From: Schaalia hyovaginalis
Lineage (GTDB): Bacteria; Actinomycetota; Actinomycetes; Actinomycetales; Actinomycetaceae
NCBI RefSeq assembly: GCF_014208035.1
Contig: NZ_JACHMK010000001.1
Coordinates: 558,001 to 622,000 of the forward strand
Reading direction: 5' to 3'
Length of the DNA stretch: 64,000 bases
Part shown: in pieces, positions 9,082 through 20,300 of the stretch
Layout: each line of letters opens with the position of its first letter
How positions within the stretch are numbered: position 1 is the stretch's first letter
Position numbers and translations under genes: made by a program
The notes under the pieces: generated by a model
Databases searched by the model: none
Told to the model about the DNA's origin: nothing
The model's input: the letters and a program-made list of their open reading frames with translations, nothing else

Positions 9082-9103
9082 GAACTCCGCACGCGCGGAG
9101 TTC
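9082..9103 (+). promoter_or_regulatory. Perfect hairpin in the clpC leader
   Basis: GAACTCCGC (9082-9090) and GCGGAGTTC (9095-9103) form a 9-bp perfect stem with a four-base loop, 49 bases before the clpC start. It could be an RNA leader structure or a repressor operator. It does not match the HAIR or CIRCE elements of HspR/HrcA. Confidence 0.45.
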
Positions 9104-9152
9104 GTACGAAGGCCCGCCCGCGACAGCGAGGGCCCGTCGAAGGGAACACGTG

Positions 9153-11621
9153 ATGTTCGAACGCTTCACCGACCGCGCGCGCCGCGTCGTCGTCCTCGCG
9201 CAGGACGAGGCCCGCGGTCTCAAGCACAACTACATCGGGACCGAGCACATCCTCCTCGGCCTCATCAGCGAAGGCGAGGGCGTCGCAGCCAAAGCCCTCG
9301 AAATGATGGACATCAAGGGCGACGCGGTCCGCGAGGCGGTCGTCGAGCTCCTCGGCGAGGGCGAGAAGCCGGTCGAAGGGCACATCCCCTTCACCCCGCG
9401 CGCGAAGAGGGTCTTCGAACTCTCCTTGCGTGAGGCCCTTCAGCTCGGCCACAACTACATCGGGACCGAGCACCTCCTCCTCGGCCTCCTCAAAGAGGGC
9501 GAGGGCACGGCGACGCAGGTGCTCACCAAGCTCGGCGCGGACCTCGCGCAGGTGCGCCAGACGGTCATCCAGCTCCTCTCCGGCTACCAGCGCGGCGAGG
9601 GCGAGGGCCGCGAGTCCGTGGGCGCGGGAGTCGGAGGATCGGGCGGGCCGGATCGCGCGAACTCCGCGATCCTCGAGCAGTTCGGCCGCAACCTCACCCA
9701 GGCTGCGCGCGAAAACAAGCTCGACCCCGTGATCGGGCGCCGCACCGAGATGGAGCGCGTCATGCAGGTCCTCTCGCGGCGCACGAAGAACAACCCGGTC
9801 CTCATCGGCGAGCCGGGCGTCGGCAAGACCGCCGTCGTCGAGGGCCTCGCCCAGGCGATCGTCCACGGGGACGTCCCCGAGACGATCAAGGACAAGCAGA
9901 TCTACAGCCTCGACATGGGCTCCCTGGTCGCGGGCTCGCGCTACCGCGGCGACTTCGAGGAGCGCTTGAAGAAGGTCCTCAAGGAGATCCGCACGCGCGG
10001 GGACATCATCCTCTTCATCGACGAGATCCACACCCTCGTCGGAGCGGGCGCCGCCGAGGGCTCGATCGACGCCGCCCAGATGCTCAAGCCCATGCTGGCC
10101 CGCGGCGAGCTCCAGACGATCGGCGCGACCACCAACGACGAGTACCGCAAGTACATCGAGAAGGACGCCGCCCTCGAGCGCCGTTTCCAGCCGGTGAAGG
10201 TCGACGAGCCGAGCGTGGAGGAGACCGTTGCGATCCTGACGGGCCTGCGCGACCGCTACGAGGCGCACCACCGCGTCATCATCACCGACCAGGCGATCGA
10301 AGCGGCGGCCGAGCTCGCCGACCGCTACATCTCGGATCGCTTCCTCCCGGACAAGGCGATCGACCTCGTCGATGAGGCGGGCGCCCGCCTGCGCATCCGT
10401 CGCATGACCGCGCCGCCGGAGCTGCGCGAACTCGACGAGAGGATCGCCGAGGTCCGTCGCAACAAGGAGTCCGCGATCGACGACCAGGACTTCGAGAAGG
10501 CCGCGGCGCTGCGCGACGAGGAGTCGAAGCTCGGCGAGGAGCGCAAGGCCCGCGAGGCCGCCTGGAAGGGCGGTGAGACCGACGAGATCGCCGAGGTCAC
10601 CGAGGAGGAGATCGCCGAGGTCCTCGCGATGTCGACCGGCATCCCGGTCTTCAAGCTCACCCAGACCGAGACGACGAAGCTCCTCAAGATGGAGGAGGAG
10701 CTGCACAAGCGCGTCATCGGTCAGGACGAGGCCGTGCGCGCCCTCAGCCAGTCGATCCGCCGCACCCGTTCGGGCCTGAAGGACCCGAATCGTCCGGGCG
10801 GCTCCTTCATCTTCGCCGGCCCGACCGGCGTGGGAAAGACGGAGCTGGCCAAGGCGCTCGCCGAATTCCTCTTCGGCGACGAGGACGCTCTCATCCAGCT
10901 TGACATGTCCGAGTTCTCCGAGAAGCACACGGCGTCGCGCCTCTTCGGCGCCCCTCCCGGCTACGTCGGCTACGACGAGGGCGGCCAGCTCACCGAGAAG
11001 GTGCGCCGCAAGCCCTTCTCCGTCGTCCTCTTCGACGAGGTCGAGAAGGCGCACCCGGACATCTTCAACTCGCTCCTCCAGATCCTCGAGGAGGGCCGCC
11101 TCACCGACTCCCAGGGCCGCAAGGTCGACTTCAAGAACACCGTCATCATCATGACGACGAACCTGGGCACGCGCGACATCAACAAGGGGGTCCTCACGGG
11201 CTTCCAGTCGGCCGAGAACATGACGCACGACTACTCGCGCATGAAGGCGAAGGTCGCTGAGGAGCTCAAGCAGCACTTCCGCCCCGAGTTCCTCAACCGC
11301 GTCGACGACACGATCGTGTTCCCGCCGCTCGACAAGGAGCAGATCAAGCTCATCGTCGACCTCATGATCGCCAAGCTCGCCAAGCGCATGGAGGCTCAGG
11401 ACATGCGCCTGCAGCTCACCGACGCGGCGCGCGATCTGCTCGCCGACCTCGGTTTCGATCCGGTGCTGGGCGCGCGTCCGCTGCGTCGTGCGATCCAGCG
11501 GGAGATCGAGGACGCCCTGTCCGAGCGGATCCTCTTCGGGGAGATCACCGCCGGTCAGGTCGTCACCGTCGGCGTCGAGGGCGAGGGCAAGGAGCGCAAC
11601 TTCACCTTCAACGGCGCCTGA
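9153..11621 (+). CDS. clpC: ATP-dependent Clp protease ATP-binding subunit ClpC
   Basis: 822 residues from ATG 9153 ([17 protein letters not shown], the canonical start; a GTG one codon earlier is also open). Order: two N-terminal Clp repeats (each with HNYIGTEH and LLGL), AAA1 with Walker A GEPGVGKT near residue 219, a UVR coiled region near 424-459, AAA2 with Walker A GPTGVGKT near 556 and the C-terminal D2-small domain. ClpC unfolds substrates and feeds them to ClpP; it is usually essential in actinobacteria. The last 283 coding bases up to base 11615 are duplicated at 13969-14251, but this copy is complete. Confidence 0.98.
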   Translation: MFERFTDRARRVVVLAQDEARGLKHNYIGTEHILLGLISEGEGVAAKALEMMDIKGDAVREAVVELLGEGEKPVEGHIPFTPRAKRVFELSLREALQLGHNYIGTEHLLLGLLKEGEGTATQVLTKLGADLAQVRQTVIQLLSGYQRGEGEGRESVGAGVGGSGGPDRANSAILEQFGRNLTQAARENKLDPVIGRRTEMERVMQVLSRRTKNNPVLIGEPGVGKTAVVEGLAQAIVHGDVPETIKDKQIYSLDMGSLVAGSRYRGDFEERLKKVLKEIRTRGDIILFIDEIHTLVGAGAAEGSIDAAQMLKPMLARGELQTIGATTNDEYRKYIEKDAALERRFQPVKVDEPSVEETVAILTGLRDRYEAHHRVIITDQAIEAAAELADRYISDRFLPDKAIDLVDEAGARLRIRRMTAPPELRELDERIAEVRRNKESAIDDQDFEKAAALRDEESKLGEERKAREAAWKGGETDEIAEVTEEEIAEVLAMSTGIPVFKLTQTETTKLLKMEEELHKRVIGQDEAVRALSQSIRRTRSGLKDPNRPGGSFIFAGPTGVGKTELAKALAEFLFGDEDALIQLDMSEFSEKHTASRLFGAPPGYVGYDEGGQLTEKVRRKPFSVVLFDEVEKAHPDIFNSLLQILEEGRLTDSQGRKVDFKNTVIIMTTNLGTRDINKGVLTGFQSAENMTHDYSRMKAKVAEELKQHFRPEFLNRVDDTIVFPPLDKEQIKLIVDLMIAKLAKRMEAQDMRLQLTDAARDLLADLGFDPVLGARPLRRAIQREIEDALSERILFGEITAGQVVTVGVEGEGKERNFTFNGA

Positions 11622-11778
11622 GTCGAGAGGCTGTCGGCCCCGGCCCCGGCCCCGGGAGCGAGGAGGGGCGTGCGATGGAGCTCCGGGTCTGAGTGCCTGC
11701 GGTTCATACGCGTCTATAGTGACTGATGCGTGCAGAGCATTCGATCTCTTCTTCGTCTGGAAAGGAGAGGATCATCCT

Positions 11779-12410
11779 GTGCTGCGACTGCATATGGTTG
11801 CCTTAGTTGGAGTGCTTGTTGCTCTCGCTGCCCTGACCGGTTGCTCTTCTGCTGATCAGAAAACAGGGAACTCTCCGGAGGACATCGCTCATATGGCCGA
11901 CTTCTTGCCTGATCGGCCTCCGTCACTGATCGTGAGAAGAGGAGACGAGAGAACTGAAGAGTTTCCTCCGACTGATTCCATGTGGGCCAAACATCGGAGA
12001 GTGTTCAACTCGGAGATGACGCTCCTGAGTTCAAATGGATGGAGGATGATCTTCTAGTCGATCGGGGCACTTCGCTGGAACTCATCTTGGATAACGAGCC
12101 AACATTCTTGGATATCGCATTCTTTGAAAACGGGATTGATGGCGCCGGTCGCGCGGAGAACGGGAGGATCGACAGAATTCCTGTTTGTCAGAAGCACCCT
12201 GAGGGGCATGTTGCGAATTGTCGAGATGTGCATCTTGAATCTGGTTCTTATGTGGTTCCTCTTCCGTTTGAAAAGATTAATAAGGGTGGAGAGAGGACTT
12301 ATTTTGTCGTCAGTCTCTTCGTTGAAGGGATTGATCCGAATTCGAATGAACTCGCCGCGTTCACGGCGAATTGGAATATTCCTCTGATCTTCGAGGAAGG
12401 TGAATCGTGA
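11779..12410 (+). pseudogene. Frameshifted lipoprotein gene
   Basis: A GTG at 11779 with AAGGAGAGG in front begins a lipoprotein: hydrophobic stretch with lipobox ALTGC, then SSADQKTG. This frame stops at 12057 after about 92 residues. From about 11980 the neighbouring frame continues as a plausible protein (GQTSESVQLGDDAPEFKW to the stop at 12410), containing two Cys and ending WNIPLIFEEGES. One indel near 11975-11985 would restore a single ~210-residue lipoprotein. The frame from 11982 also has its own GTG, so a split pair cannot be ruled out. Family unknown. It lies in the AT-richer insert behind clpC. Confidence 0.65.
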
Positions 12411-13211
12411 ATCGGGCTCGTCTAACGGTCTCCTGATCATTGTTTTTTGATCAACGGCTTCCTGGTGCGCTAAGAAGGCGGCGCCAATGATCCTGCTGAT
12501 ATCTGCCAGCGCTGCTCGGGGCATTCTGCATATGAATGAATGGCGCTTGATCCCCTCGGTGCAGATGTGCCTGAGGTAAGAATTTCTGGTGTGTTCGACT
12601 TCTCTTCCCTCTGATGGGCTGAGTAATGCGGTGACCGGATCATTGAGATCCTCGTTCTGGCCCAGGCGATTCTTGAGTTTCTCCATGAAGACATCGGTGT
12701 TGAATGTGATGTTCTTGCAGTGTTCAATACTGATGCCCAGTGCTTGTTCCGACTGTTTTGCGCCACATTCCGAATCATTGTGGGAATAGTGTTCGCAGGT
12801 CCGATCTGTTATTAAGGTGGATTCTCTTATTCTGTTGGAGGGGATTTCTAGCTCGACGGATACTCCGCTGATCTCTGCCGAGACGAATAGATCTAGTGTG
12901 TGTTTCGTGAATTCGATGATCGGTTGGAAGGGGATCGAGAACGGTGGATATTCTGGCCAGACATCGAATTGAGCGGTGATGAGTTCTCTTCCCTCGTTCC
13001 CCTCGCCTTCCCTTGGCTCCAGATGGAGATCGACGTCGAAGGGGTAGAAGGCGAGTGAAGTGTTTCCCGCTTCGCTCGGAGCCGTGGCGTAGCGGCCTGC
13101 CGCCTTCGCGATCCTTTCGAATTCCATCAATCCGATTTCTGGAAGATGGGATAGCGTGTTTTCAATTGGAGATGAGATTTTTCCGTATATGCTGAGTGTC
13201 AGTTCGATCAT
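12054..13211 (-). CDS. Hypothetical protein in the clpC-flanked insert
   Basis: 385 residues if read from ATG 13211 (MIELTLSIYGKI), ten bases after the stop of the secreted-protein gene; an upstream in-frame start at 13283 overlaps that gene and is less likely. The first ~270 residues look genuine: mixed alpha/beta, acidic, soluble, with CEHYSHNDSECG and EHCKNITFN. The last ~120 residues are antisense to the lipoprotein frame ending at 12410 and look like a shadow, so the original stop may have been lost. I recognise no family. Pairing with a secreted protein in the same operon would fit an immunity or partner protein, but this is speculative. Confidence 0.5.
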   Translation of the reverse strand: MIELTLSIYGKISSPIENTLSHLPEIGLMEFERIAKAAGRYATAPSEAGNTSLAFYPFDVDLHLEPREGEGNEGRELITAQFDVWPEYPPFSIPFQPIIEFTKHTLDLFVSAEISGVSVELEIPSNRIRESTLITDRTCEHYSHNDSECGAKQSEQALGISIEHCKNITFNTDVFMEKLKNRLGQNEDLNDPVTALLSPSEGREVEHTRNSYLRHICTEGIKRHSFICRMPRAALADISRIIGAAFLAHQEAVDQKTMIRRPLDEPDSRFTFLEDQRNIPIRRERGEFIRIRINPFNEETDDKISPLSTLINLFKRKRNHIRTRFKMHISTIRNMPLRVLLTNRNSVDPPVLRATGAINPVFKECDIQECWLVIQDEFQRSAPID

Positions 13212-13221
13212 CGTCTGATGA

Positions 13222-13791
13222 TCATTTCCAGGGGTAGCAGAAATGGTTTTTCTCGATGCTCTCTGAAACTCCTGTGGTCGCATGATCTCCTACCCAAACC
13301 TTGGACTGATTCGCCCAGCGAACCTCTTTGCCCGTCTTGCATGGAACATGGACGTTCGACCGCTTCCCTGCGCCTCCGTTTGGGTAGTACCAGTCCCATT
13401 CTGATGATTTAACGACGTACCACTGCCCATCCCATAGCCATAAAGTGTTTTGAACCTGAGCGCGGTTCACCGGATGGGTGGTTCCTACGGTGTCCCACCA
13501 TCCGTGTCCGGCAATTTCGCCGAATCCTCCAGTATCTTTCCAGTGGGGAAGATCTGCTCGCGCTCGTGCGTAAGTCTTAATGTTTACCGCTGTTGGTTGA
13601 GGCGTGTCGATCGTGTTCGTCGACTCGTCAGCGGACAGGTCATGCGCGGTGGATTCATACGGGTCGGACAGGCCGACTTCCCCTGCGATTGAGTCGTCAA
13701 AAGATGAATCGGCGTAACTCGCTGTCGTTCCGAATGTGATGAGAATCGCGACGCTCAGCGCAGTGGCGGATACTCGTCGAACTACGGTCAT
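13222..13791 (-). CDS. Secreted protein of unknown function
   Basis: 189 residues from ATG 13791 (a second ATG at 13794; GAGGG just upstream). A Sec signal (MTVVRRVSATALSVAILIT) ends at ASYA before Asp. The mature part has an acidic Ser/Thr-rich linker and a Trp/Tyr-rich C-terminal domain of ~110 residues with repeated aromatic motifs (GHGWWDTVG, LWLWDGQWYV, EWDWYYPNGG) and two Cys that could pair. Such Trp-rich small domains can be wall- or carbohydrate-binding, but I do not recognise this one. It is the first gene of a two-gene operon on the lagging side of the insert. Confidence 0.7.
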   Translation of the reverse strand: MTVVRRVSATALSVAILITFGTTASYADSSFDDSIAGEVGLSDPYESTAHDLSADESTNTIDTPQPTAVNIKTYARARADLPHWKDTGGFGEIAGHGWWDTVGTTHPVNRAQVQNTLWLWDGQWYVVKSSEWDWYYPNGGAGKRSNVHVPCKTGKEVRWANQSKVWVGDHATTGVSESIEKNHFCYPWK

Positions 13792-13853
13792 CATTCCCTC
13801 AATCCGTGAGTAGGTGTCTTGGGTATTTTCGCTATCCGACGCGGATCGTTGGT

Positions 13854-13875
13854 CTCGTGGCGGCACTGCCACGAG
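13854..13875. promoter_or_regulatory. Inverted repeat upstream of the secreted-protein operon
   Basis: CTCGTGGC (13854-13861) and GCCACGAG (13868-13875) form a perfect 8-bp repeat with a 6-base spacer, about 60 bases before the start of the minus-strand secreted protein. Position suits an operator or a leader hairpin; no regulator is recognised. Confidence 0.35.
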
Positions 13876-13968
13876 GAGCTACTCGAGTATCAGCGATACT
13901 AAGAGTTTCCGAGGCGCTCGTCTAGACCCGCTTCCCCGGCAGGGCGCGGAGAGAATCGGAAAGTCGAG

Positions 13969-14257
13969 CAAGGAGCAGATCAAGCTCATCGTCGACCTCA
14001 TGATCGCCAAGCTCGCCAAGCGCATGGAGGCTCAGGACATGCGCCTGCAGCTCACCGACGCGGCGCGCGATCTGCTCGCCGACCTCGGTTTCGATCCGGT
14101 GCTGGGCGCGCGTCCGCTGCGTCGTGCGATCCAGCGGGAGATCGAGGACGCCCTGTCCGAGCGGATCCTCTTCGGGGAGATCACCGCCGGTCAGGTCGTC
14201 ACCGTCGGCGTCGAGGGCGAGGGCAAGGAGCGCAAGTTCACCTTCAACGGCCAGTGA
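13969..14257 (+). pseudogene. Orphan duplicate of the clpC C-terminus
   Basis: These bases encode [11 protein letters not shown] through to GKERKFTFNGQ and a stop, i.e. the last ~95 residues of ClpC (D2-small domain) without the ATPase parts. The open frame runs back to 13814 through unrelated sequence, so a short chimeric protein is possible but unlikely to function. It differs from the parent by one internal residue (Asn to Lys) and the final residue (Ala to Gln). Confidence 0.9.
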
Positions 14258-14363
14258 GACCGGGGCCTCCGGTCCCATCTCTGGACGATCCGTCCACAAT
14301 CGGGAGAGGCCGTGACAGAATGTCTGCGGATTGTCGGCTATCGGAAGAAGATCAGAGGGGTTC

Positions 14364-17300
14364 ATGGCTTCTCGCGCCGGTTCGCGCCGTCGTGGCCGTC
14401 TGCTTCGGCGGACTCCGGCGGTCTTCGTCGTTGTGCTCTCGCTGATCATTTCGGTCCTGGCGATCATTCACCGAGGGGTCGAAACCACTGAAGTGAATGT
14501 GGACGACGGCGGGATCTGGGTGACCAACGCCTCGAAGCTCATGGTTGGTCACATGAATTACGACGCCCGGCTTCTCGATGCCGCCTTCGTCACGGAGTCG
14601 ACGAATTTCGATATCGGCCAAGCGGGAGACACCGTCACCTTCTCGGATTTCGCATCCCGCTCTCTCGCTCCGGTAGATGTGTCGAGCGTCGCCCTGGGGG
14701 CGGCGACATCCCTACCCGAAGGCGCCATCGCCATGCAAGGAGGACAGTCCGTCGGCGTCATCGACCCCGCTGAAGGGAACGTGTGGCTCGCCGACGCCTC
14801 GGCCCCCTCCTCGACCGCCTACACGCAGGAGACATCACTGACGACAGGCCTCGAGGCCGGGGTCGTCGCAACTTCGACCAGCGGCAACGTCTATGCGCTT
14901 TCCGCCGTCGCCGGCGAATTCTTCATCGCTCAACGCACCGGAGCAGTCATCGACACCCATGAGATCCCCGTCTCGGGTCTGTCCAGGGCATCCGACCTCA
15001 GTCTGACAGTCGTCGGAGAACATCCCGTCGGCCTCGACTCTTCGACTAACACCCTCATTCTGCCCGACGGCAGTTCGTACGACCTCGCCGACCAGGGCAT
15101 CTCCTCGGGCGCGGTCCTTCAACAACCCGGTCCGGATTCGGACCGGGTCCTCGTGGCGACGACGACCGGGCTCTTCGCCATTCCCCTCGATGGCGGGGAT
15201 GCGGCGGTTCTCGGCACCTCCCCGAAGGGCCTTGCGGGTAACGCAGCGCCCCCGGTCCGCCACAACCGCTGTGCTTACGCCGCATGGACGGTATCGGGGG
15301 CGTATCTGCGTGTCTGCGACGACTCCTCGAAAGATGAGTCCGGCACCGTTGAGAGTCTTCGGAGCGCCGAGGAGATCGTTTTCCGCACCAATCGCACCCG
15401 TATCGTCCTCAATGATATCGGCAACGGTTCCGTCTGGCTTCCCGACGACAACATGGTGCTGATGAACGACTGGGATCAGGTGGCGAAGGAACTCGTCGAG
15501 AACAAGACGCAGGAGGAGACTCCTGAGATTACCGAGGAGATCGCCGACCCCGAGCGCCAGGAGAAGAACACTCCTCCCGAAGCCGTCGACGACGAGTTCG
15601 GCATTCGTCCAGGACGCTCGACGACTCTGCCGGTCCTCAACAACGATTCGGATGCCGACGGCGATGTCCTGACAGCAAGGGTTATCGAGCCCGCCGATTT
15701 CGGCAGACTGACGCGCTCTCGCGGCGGTCGGGCTCTGCAGATCACCGATGTGGGCGAAGACCAGGCGGGGACGACCTCCTTCGTTTATGAGGCGACGGAC
15801 GGCGAGGCGGCGGACACCGCAACCGTGACGGTGTCGGTTCATCCATGGTCGGTGAATGAAGGCCCTCGACAAGTGCGTCATCCAGTCGTCAAGATCGGTT
15901 CAGAGGCGCAGATCGAGTACAACATCCTCACCGACTGGATCGACCCCGACGGCGACCAGATCTACCTCGCCAGTGCCGTGGCCCCTGCAGGCCTGTCCGT
16001 TCAATTCTCCGAGGACGGAACCATATCGATCACAGAGCTGGGCGCCGGAGCAGGAACGAAGGCTGTCGAGATCGAGGTCTCTGATGGGCGCGATACCACT
16101 AGCGGGCTCCTCACGGTCGATGTGCAGGAACCCGGCAATATCGTCCCCACCGCCAACGCCGATTTCTATGTCGCGAGGGTAGGGGAACCGCTCGTCCTCG
16201 ATCCAGTCACCAATGACATCGACCCCAATGGCGATGCCCTGTCTTTGGTCGCCGTCTCCGTCGCTCCCGTGACGACCACCGTGGTCCCCGATCTCGGCCT
16301 CGGGACCATCACCTTCACGGGAACCGCGCCCGGCTCGTATCAGTTCACATACACGGTGACCGATGGTCCGTCCACCGCTCTGGGCGTCATCCGAGTCGAC
16401 GTCGTAGCTGCCGAAGAGAAGGCCACCCCCATCGCCGAGGACGACTTGGCTGTGCTCCCTGCTGGAGGATCCACACTGGTCGCGCCGTTGGCCAACGACA
16501 CGGATCCGGCGGGCGGCGTCCTCGTCGTCCAGACCATCGACGTCCCCGAATCCCTCGGGCTGCAGGTTGCGCTCCTCGACCGTCACATCCTTCGCATCAC
16601 GTCACCTGCGGGTCTCGACGACTCCGTCTCTTTCACATATACGGTATCCAACGGTCAGGATACGGCGCGAGCCCAAGTGACCGTCGTACCGACGAGAGCC
16701 AGAGACATCAACGCCGCCCCCGAGGCCAACCCGGACAGCGTCAAAGTTCGCGTGGGAGATATCGGCTCAGTCGCAGTCCTCGCGAATGACCGCTCGCCTG
16801 CTGGCCTGCCGATGACCGTGTCTACCACCATCGAAAACCTCACGAAGAGACCCGAGCTCGGGACCCCCTTCGTCACAGGCAATCTCGTCCGTCTCGAAGC
16901 CGGCGACACTCCGGGAATCGTGACTCTCGCTTACACGGTGCGTGACTCGGTCGGGAACACGGCATCATCAACGGTCACCTTCGAAGTGATCGCGGATTCC
17001 CAGGCGAACTCCGCACCCCGCCCGAAAGCCCTCACCGCATGGGCGGTGACCTCGGAGATGACCCGGATCTCCGTCCCCCTCAACGGCATCGACCCCGATG
17101 GGGATTCGGTGACCCTCGTCGGAATCGAACAGTCGCCGACGAAAGGCACCGTCGAACTGGGAACCGACTGGCTCGAATACACGCCTTCCAAAGGCGCGAT
17201 CGGGACCGAGGTCTTCACGTACATCGTCGAGGACCGTAAGGGCAAACAGGCGACGGCCCGAGTTCGTGTCGGCATAGCCCCGCCTTCGACGCGTAACCAG

Positions 17301-20300
17301 GATCCGATCGCCGTCAACGACTCGATCACGATCCGCCCGGCCCGTGACGTGTCCGTCGGAGTAATGGTCAACGACATCGATGCGGACGGCGATACGATCT
17401 CCCTGCTCGAGGGATCCCTGGTCTCCAACGTCACGGGACTGGAGGCTCGCATCACCGGGCAGACCGTCACCTTCACCTCTCCAGCGGACGAGGGTGACTA
17501 CTCGATCGCTTACCGGATCACCGACGGGAAGGGCGGCACTGCCACAGCAAGCCTGACGATTCACGTGAGGACGGATGCTCCGTTGCAGGCTCCAGTCGCG
17601 CGCGACGACGTCGTCGCGATCTCCGAGCTTCCCGAAAGGACCGGGAGTGTTCGCGTGGCGGTGACGGACAACGATGACGATCCCGATGGGGTCCTCACCG
17701 ACCTCACAGTGTCAACGAAGTCCTCCCTCGCATCCGTCGATGGGCAGGAGGTGATCGTCACTCCCACCGAGAATCGCGCGCTGATCGTCTACACGATCAC
17801 CGACAAGGACGGCCTGAGCTCCTCGGCGGTCCTCTTCGTCCCCGGCATCAACCGGACGAATCCGGTCGTCGATGAGACACGAGTCCCCCTCGAGGTTCGT
17901 GCCGATGAGGACGTGACGATCGACATCAACGACTACGTCCTCGTGCGCTCCGGTCGTACGGCGCACATCGTCGACGGAGCATCGGTAACGGCTTCCGTCG
18001 GCATTGATCCGGGAATCGAACTCGTGGACGATCACTCGTTGAAATTCCATGTCACTGCCGACTACACCGGCAAGAGCTCAATCTCCTTCGAAGCCCGCGA
18101 CGGCCTCGCCGATGATGACTCGGCACTCTCGGCGGTGTTGACGATCCCCATCAGAGTCAAGTCGACGACCAACCACCCGCCGACGCTGACTCCTACGGCG
18201 ATCAGAGTCGCTGCGGGAGACGATCCGGTATCTTACGACCTCTCGCTGATGGTCGATGACCCGGACGACGCGGATCCGACCTCGTTCACCTACTCCCTCG
18301 TCAAGAGCCCCAACGGGGTGGCTGTCTCCCTCAACGGGCACCTGCTGTCCGTTCAGGCTGTCCTCGGACAGCAGAAGGGAGACCTCGACCCGATCGTCGT
18401 GTCCGTCGACGACGGCTCCGGTGAGGTCGAGGCTCAGATACCGGTGAAGGTCGTGTCATCAACCGCAGAGCTTCCGCGGGCGACCGACATCGAAATCACC
18501 ACGGCGAACGCCGGGCAGTCGATGACCATCGACCTCACCCCCGCCCTGTTCAATCCGTTCAAGGAGACGCGACTCCGCATCCACTCGGTGCAGTTCCAAG
18601 TGGGGGCGGGCACCCTCGATCCCGACTCCGACAGGTACAGCCTGACGATCACGCCTCAGGCGGGGAAGACCGGATCGATGATCGTCACTTATAAGGTGGC
18701 CGATGCGACTGAGGATCCGTCCCGCAACGTCCAGGGCAAAATCATCCTGACGGTGCGCGATCGTCCCGCGCCCCCGACGGAGGTCAAGGCCTCCGTATCG
18801 GGGGCGGGCCGGGCAACGGTGTCCTTCACCCCCGGTGCGAGTAACGGCGCGGACATCGACTTCTACGAGATGACGGATGTGACGACAGGCCAGACCTACA
18901 GGTGCGAGATCGCGGTGTGCGAGGCGTCCGGGTTGACGAACGGTGTTGAGCATGCGTTCACCGTCCGCGCGCACAACGACGTCGGTTACTCCGATCCCTC
19001 CGGAGCATCGAACCGGGAACTCATCGACGCAGTGCCAGGCAAGATGCCGACGCCGACGCTCGAAGAGGGAGATCGTCAGCTGAGAATCTCGTGGTCCCCT
19101 CCCGAGAATGAGGGATCCGCGATATCGAGGTACACGGTGAGCGTCGTCGGGGCCGACGGCGTGAGAACCGTCGAAGCGACGAGTACGAGCACCATCGTCT
19201 CCGATCTGAAGAACGGTCAGTCTTACACCGTTACCGTTGTCGCCCATAACGGGGCGAAGGAACCGTCACAGAGTTCGGACGGCGTGATCGGAACGCCGTA
19301 CGGTACTCCCGATACGCCGACGGCCATCACAGCCTCTGTCACTGAGGCCAGCGCCGACGGGGTGACTGCGACCGTCGGAGTATCGTGGGACCGTGGCAGC
19401 CCCGAAGACGCTGATTGGGGCGAGACGACGGTGACCGTCGGCGGGATTTCGACGACCGTCGATAAGACACGGACTTCGGCGCTGCTCGTCGGCATCGAAC
19501 CCGGACTCGGGCATGAAGTGACGGTTCAGACCTCGAACGCTCACGGCAACAAATCCGCCATCGGCACATCGGTCGTGAGGGTCTCGACCGTTCCCTTCGC
19601 CCCGTCCGCCGACGCTCTGAGGCTCGAGCCCACCGGCGTCAAAGGCGAACTCCGGGTGGTCGGTCTGTCCAAGAAAGGCGGACGCGGGTATTCTCCGGAT
19701 GAGCTTCGAATCCATTACACGATCACTGGACGCGGGTGCGGCGCCGACGGCCCGCAGCTCGACACGTCGTCAATGCTCATCAACTCCGGCGATAACACTC
19801 CCGTCTCCTACTCCTTCTGCCAGGTCGGCATCGCTTCGACGGGTGATCCGTCCGTGTCGGCGATCGTGACGGCGCAAGCCGTGGCGCCCGAGTCGAAACC
19901 CGAGGCGCCGACCCTGACGGCGACACCGGTCTCGACGACGAGCATCGCCCTCAACTGGAACATCGAGAGCGCCAGCCCGCCCGTGTCGAGCGCCGTGCTG
20001 CTGGTCGACGGATCCCGCATTCCCGTCACCTACGCGAACGGCGCGCATACGGTCTCAGACCTGGCTCCGGGGCGCGCTTACACGTTCACCTTGGAGATTT
20101 CCAACGCGTGGGGCACGGCCTCGTCGACTACGACCGCAGTCACTCCGATGGACGTCCGATTGGCATGGACGAATACCTGTGCAGCTGACGTCACTCCCGG
20201 TGTTCAAACGCCGGAAGGAGGAACTCCGGAGAGCTGCTTCACCTATTCGGTCGCTCCAGTGGGGTGGACCCTCGATGCGAAACCCCTCGTGTGCACCGTG

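Larger units (their letters stand above)
11333..14251 (+). repeat. 283-bp direct repeat of the clpC 3' end (11333-11615 and 13969-14251)
   Basis: The two copies are 2636 bases apart and identical by eye except for one C/G change (11600 versus 14236; Asn to Lys). Identity starts inside the clpC codon run for [11 protein letters not shown] and ends six bases before the clpC stop. The DNA between is AT-richer and encodes accessory proteins, so the repeat brackets an insert. Confidence 0.93.

Noticed and set aside
8874..11276. 800-codon open frame antisense to clpC
   Set aside because: Leu/Val/Arg/Asp-rich mirror of a high-GC gene; the plus strand encodes unmistakable ClpC.
13814..13968. N-terminal part of the frame ending in the clpC duplicate as a real protein start
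   Set aside because: It crosses the promoter region of the minus-strand operon and has no ribosome site or family sequence.
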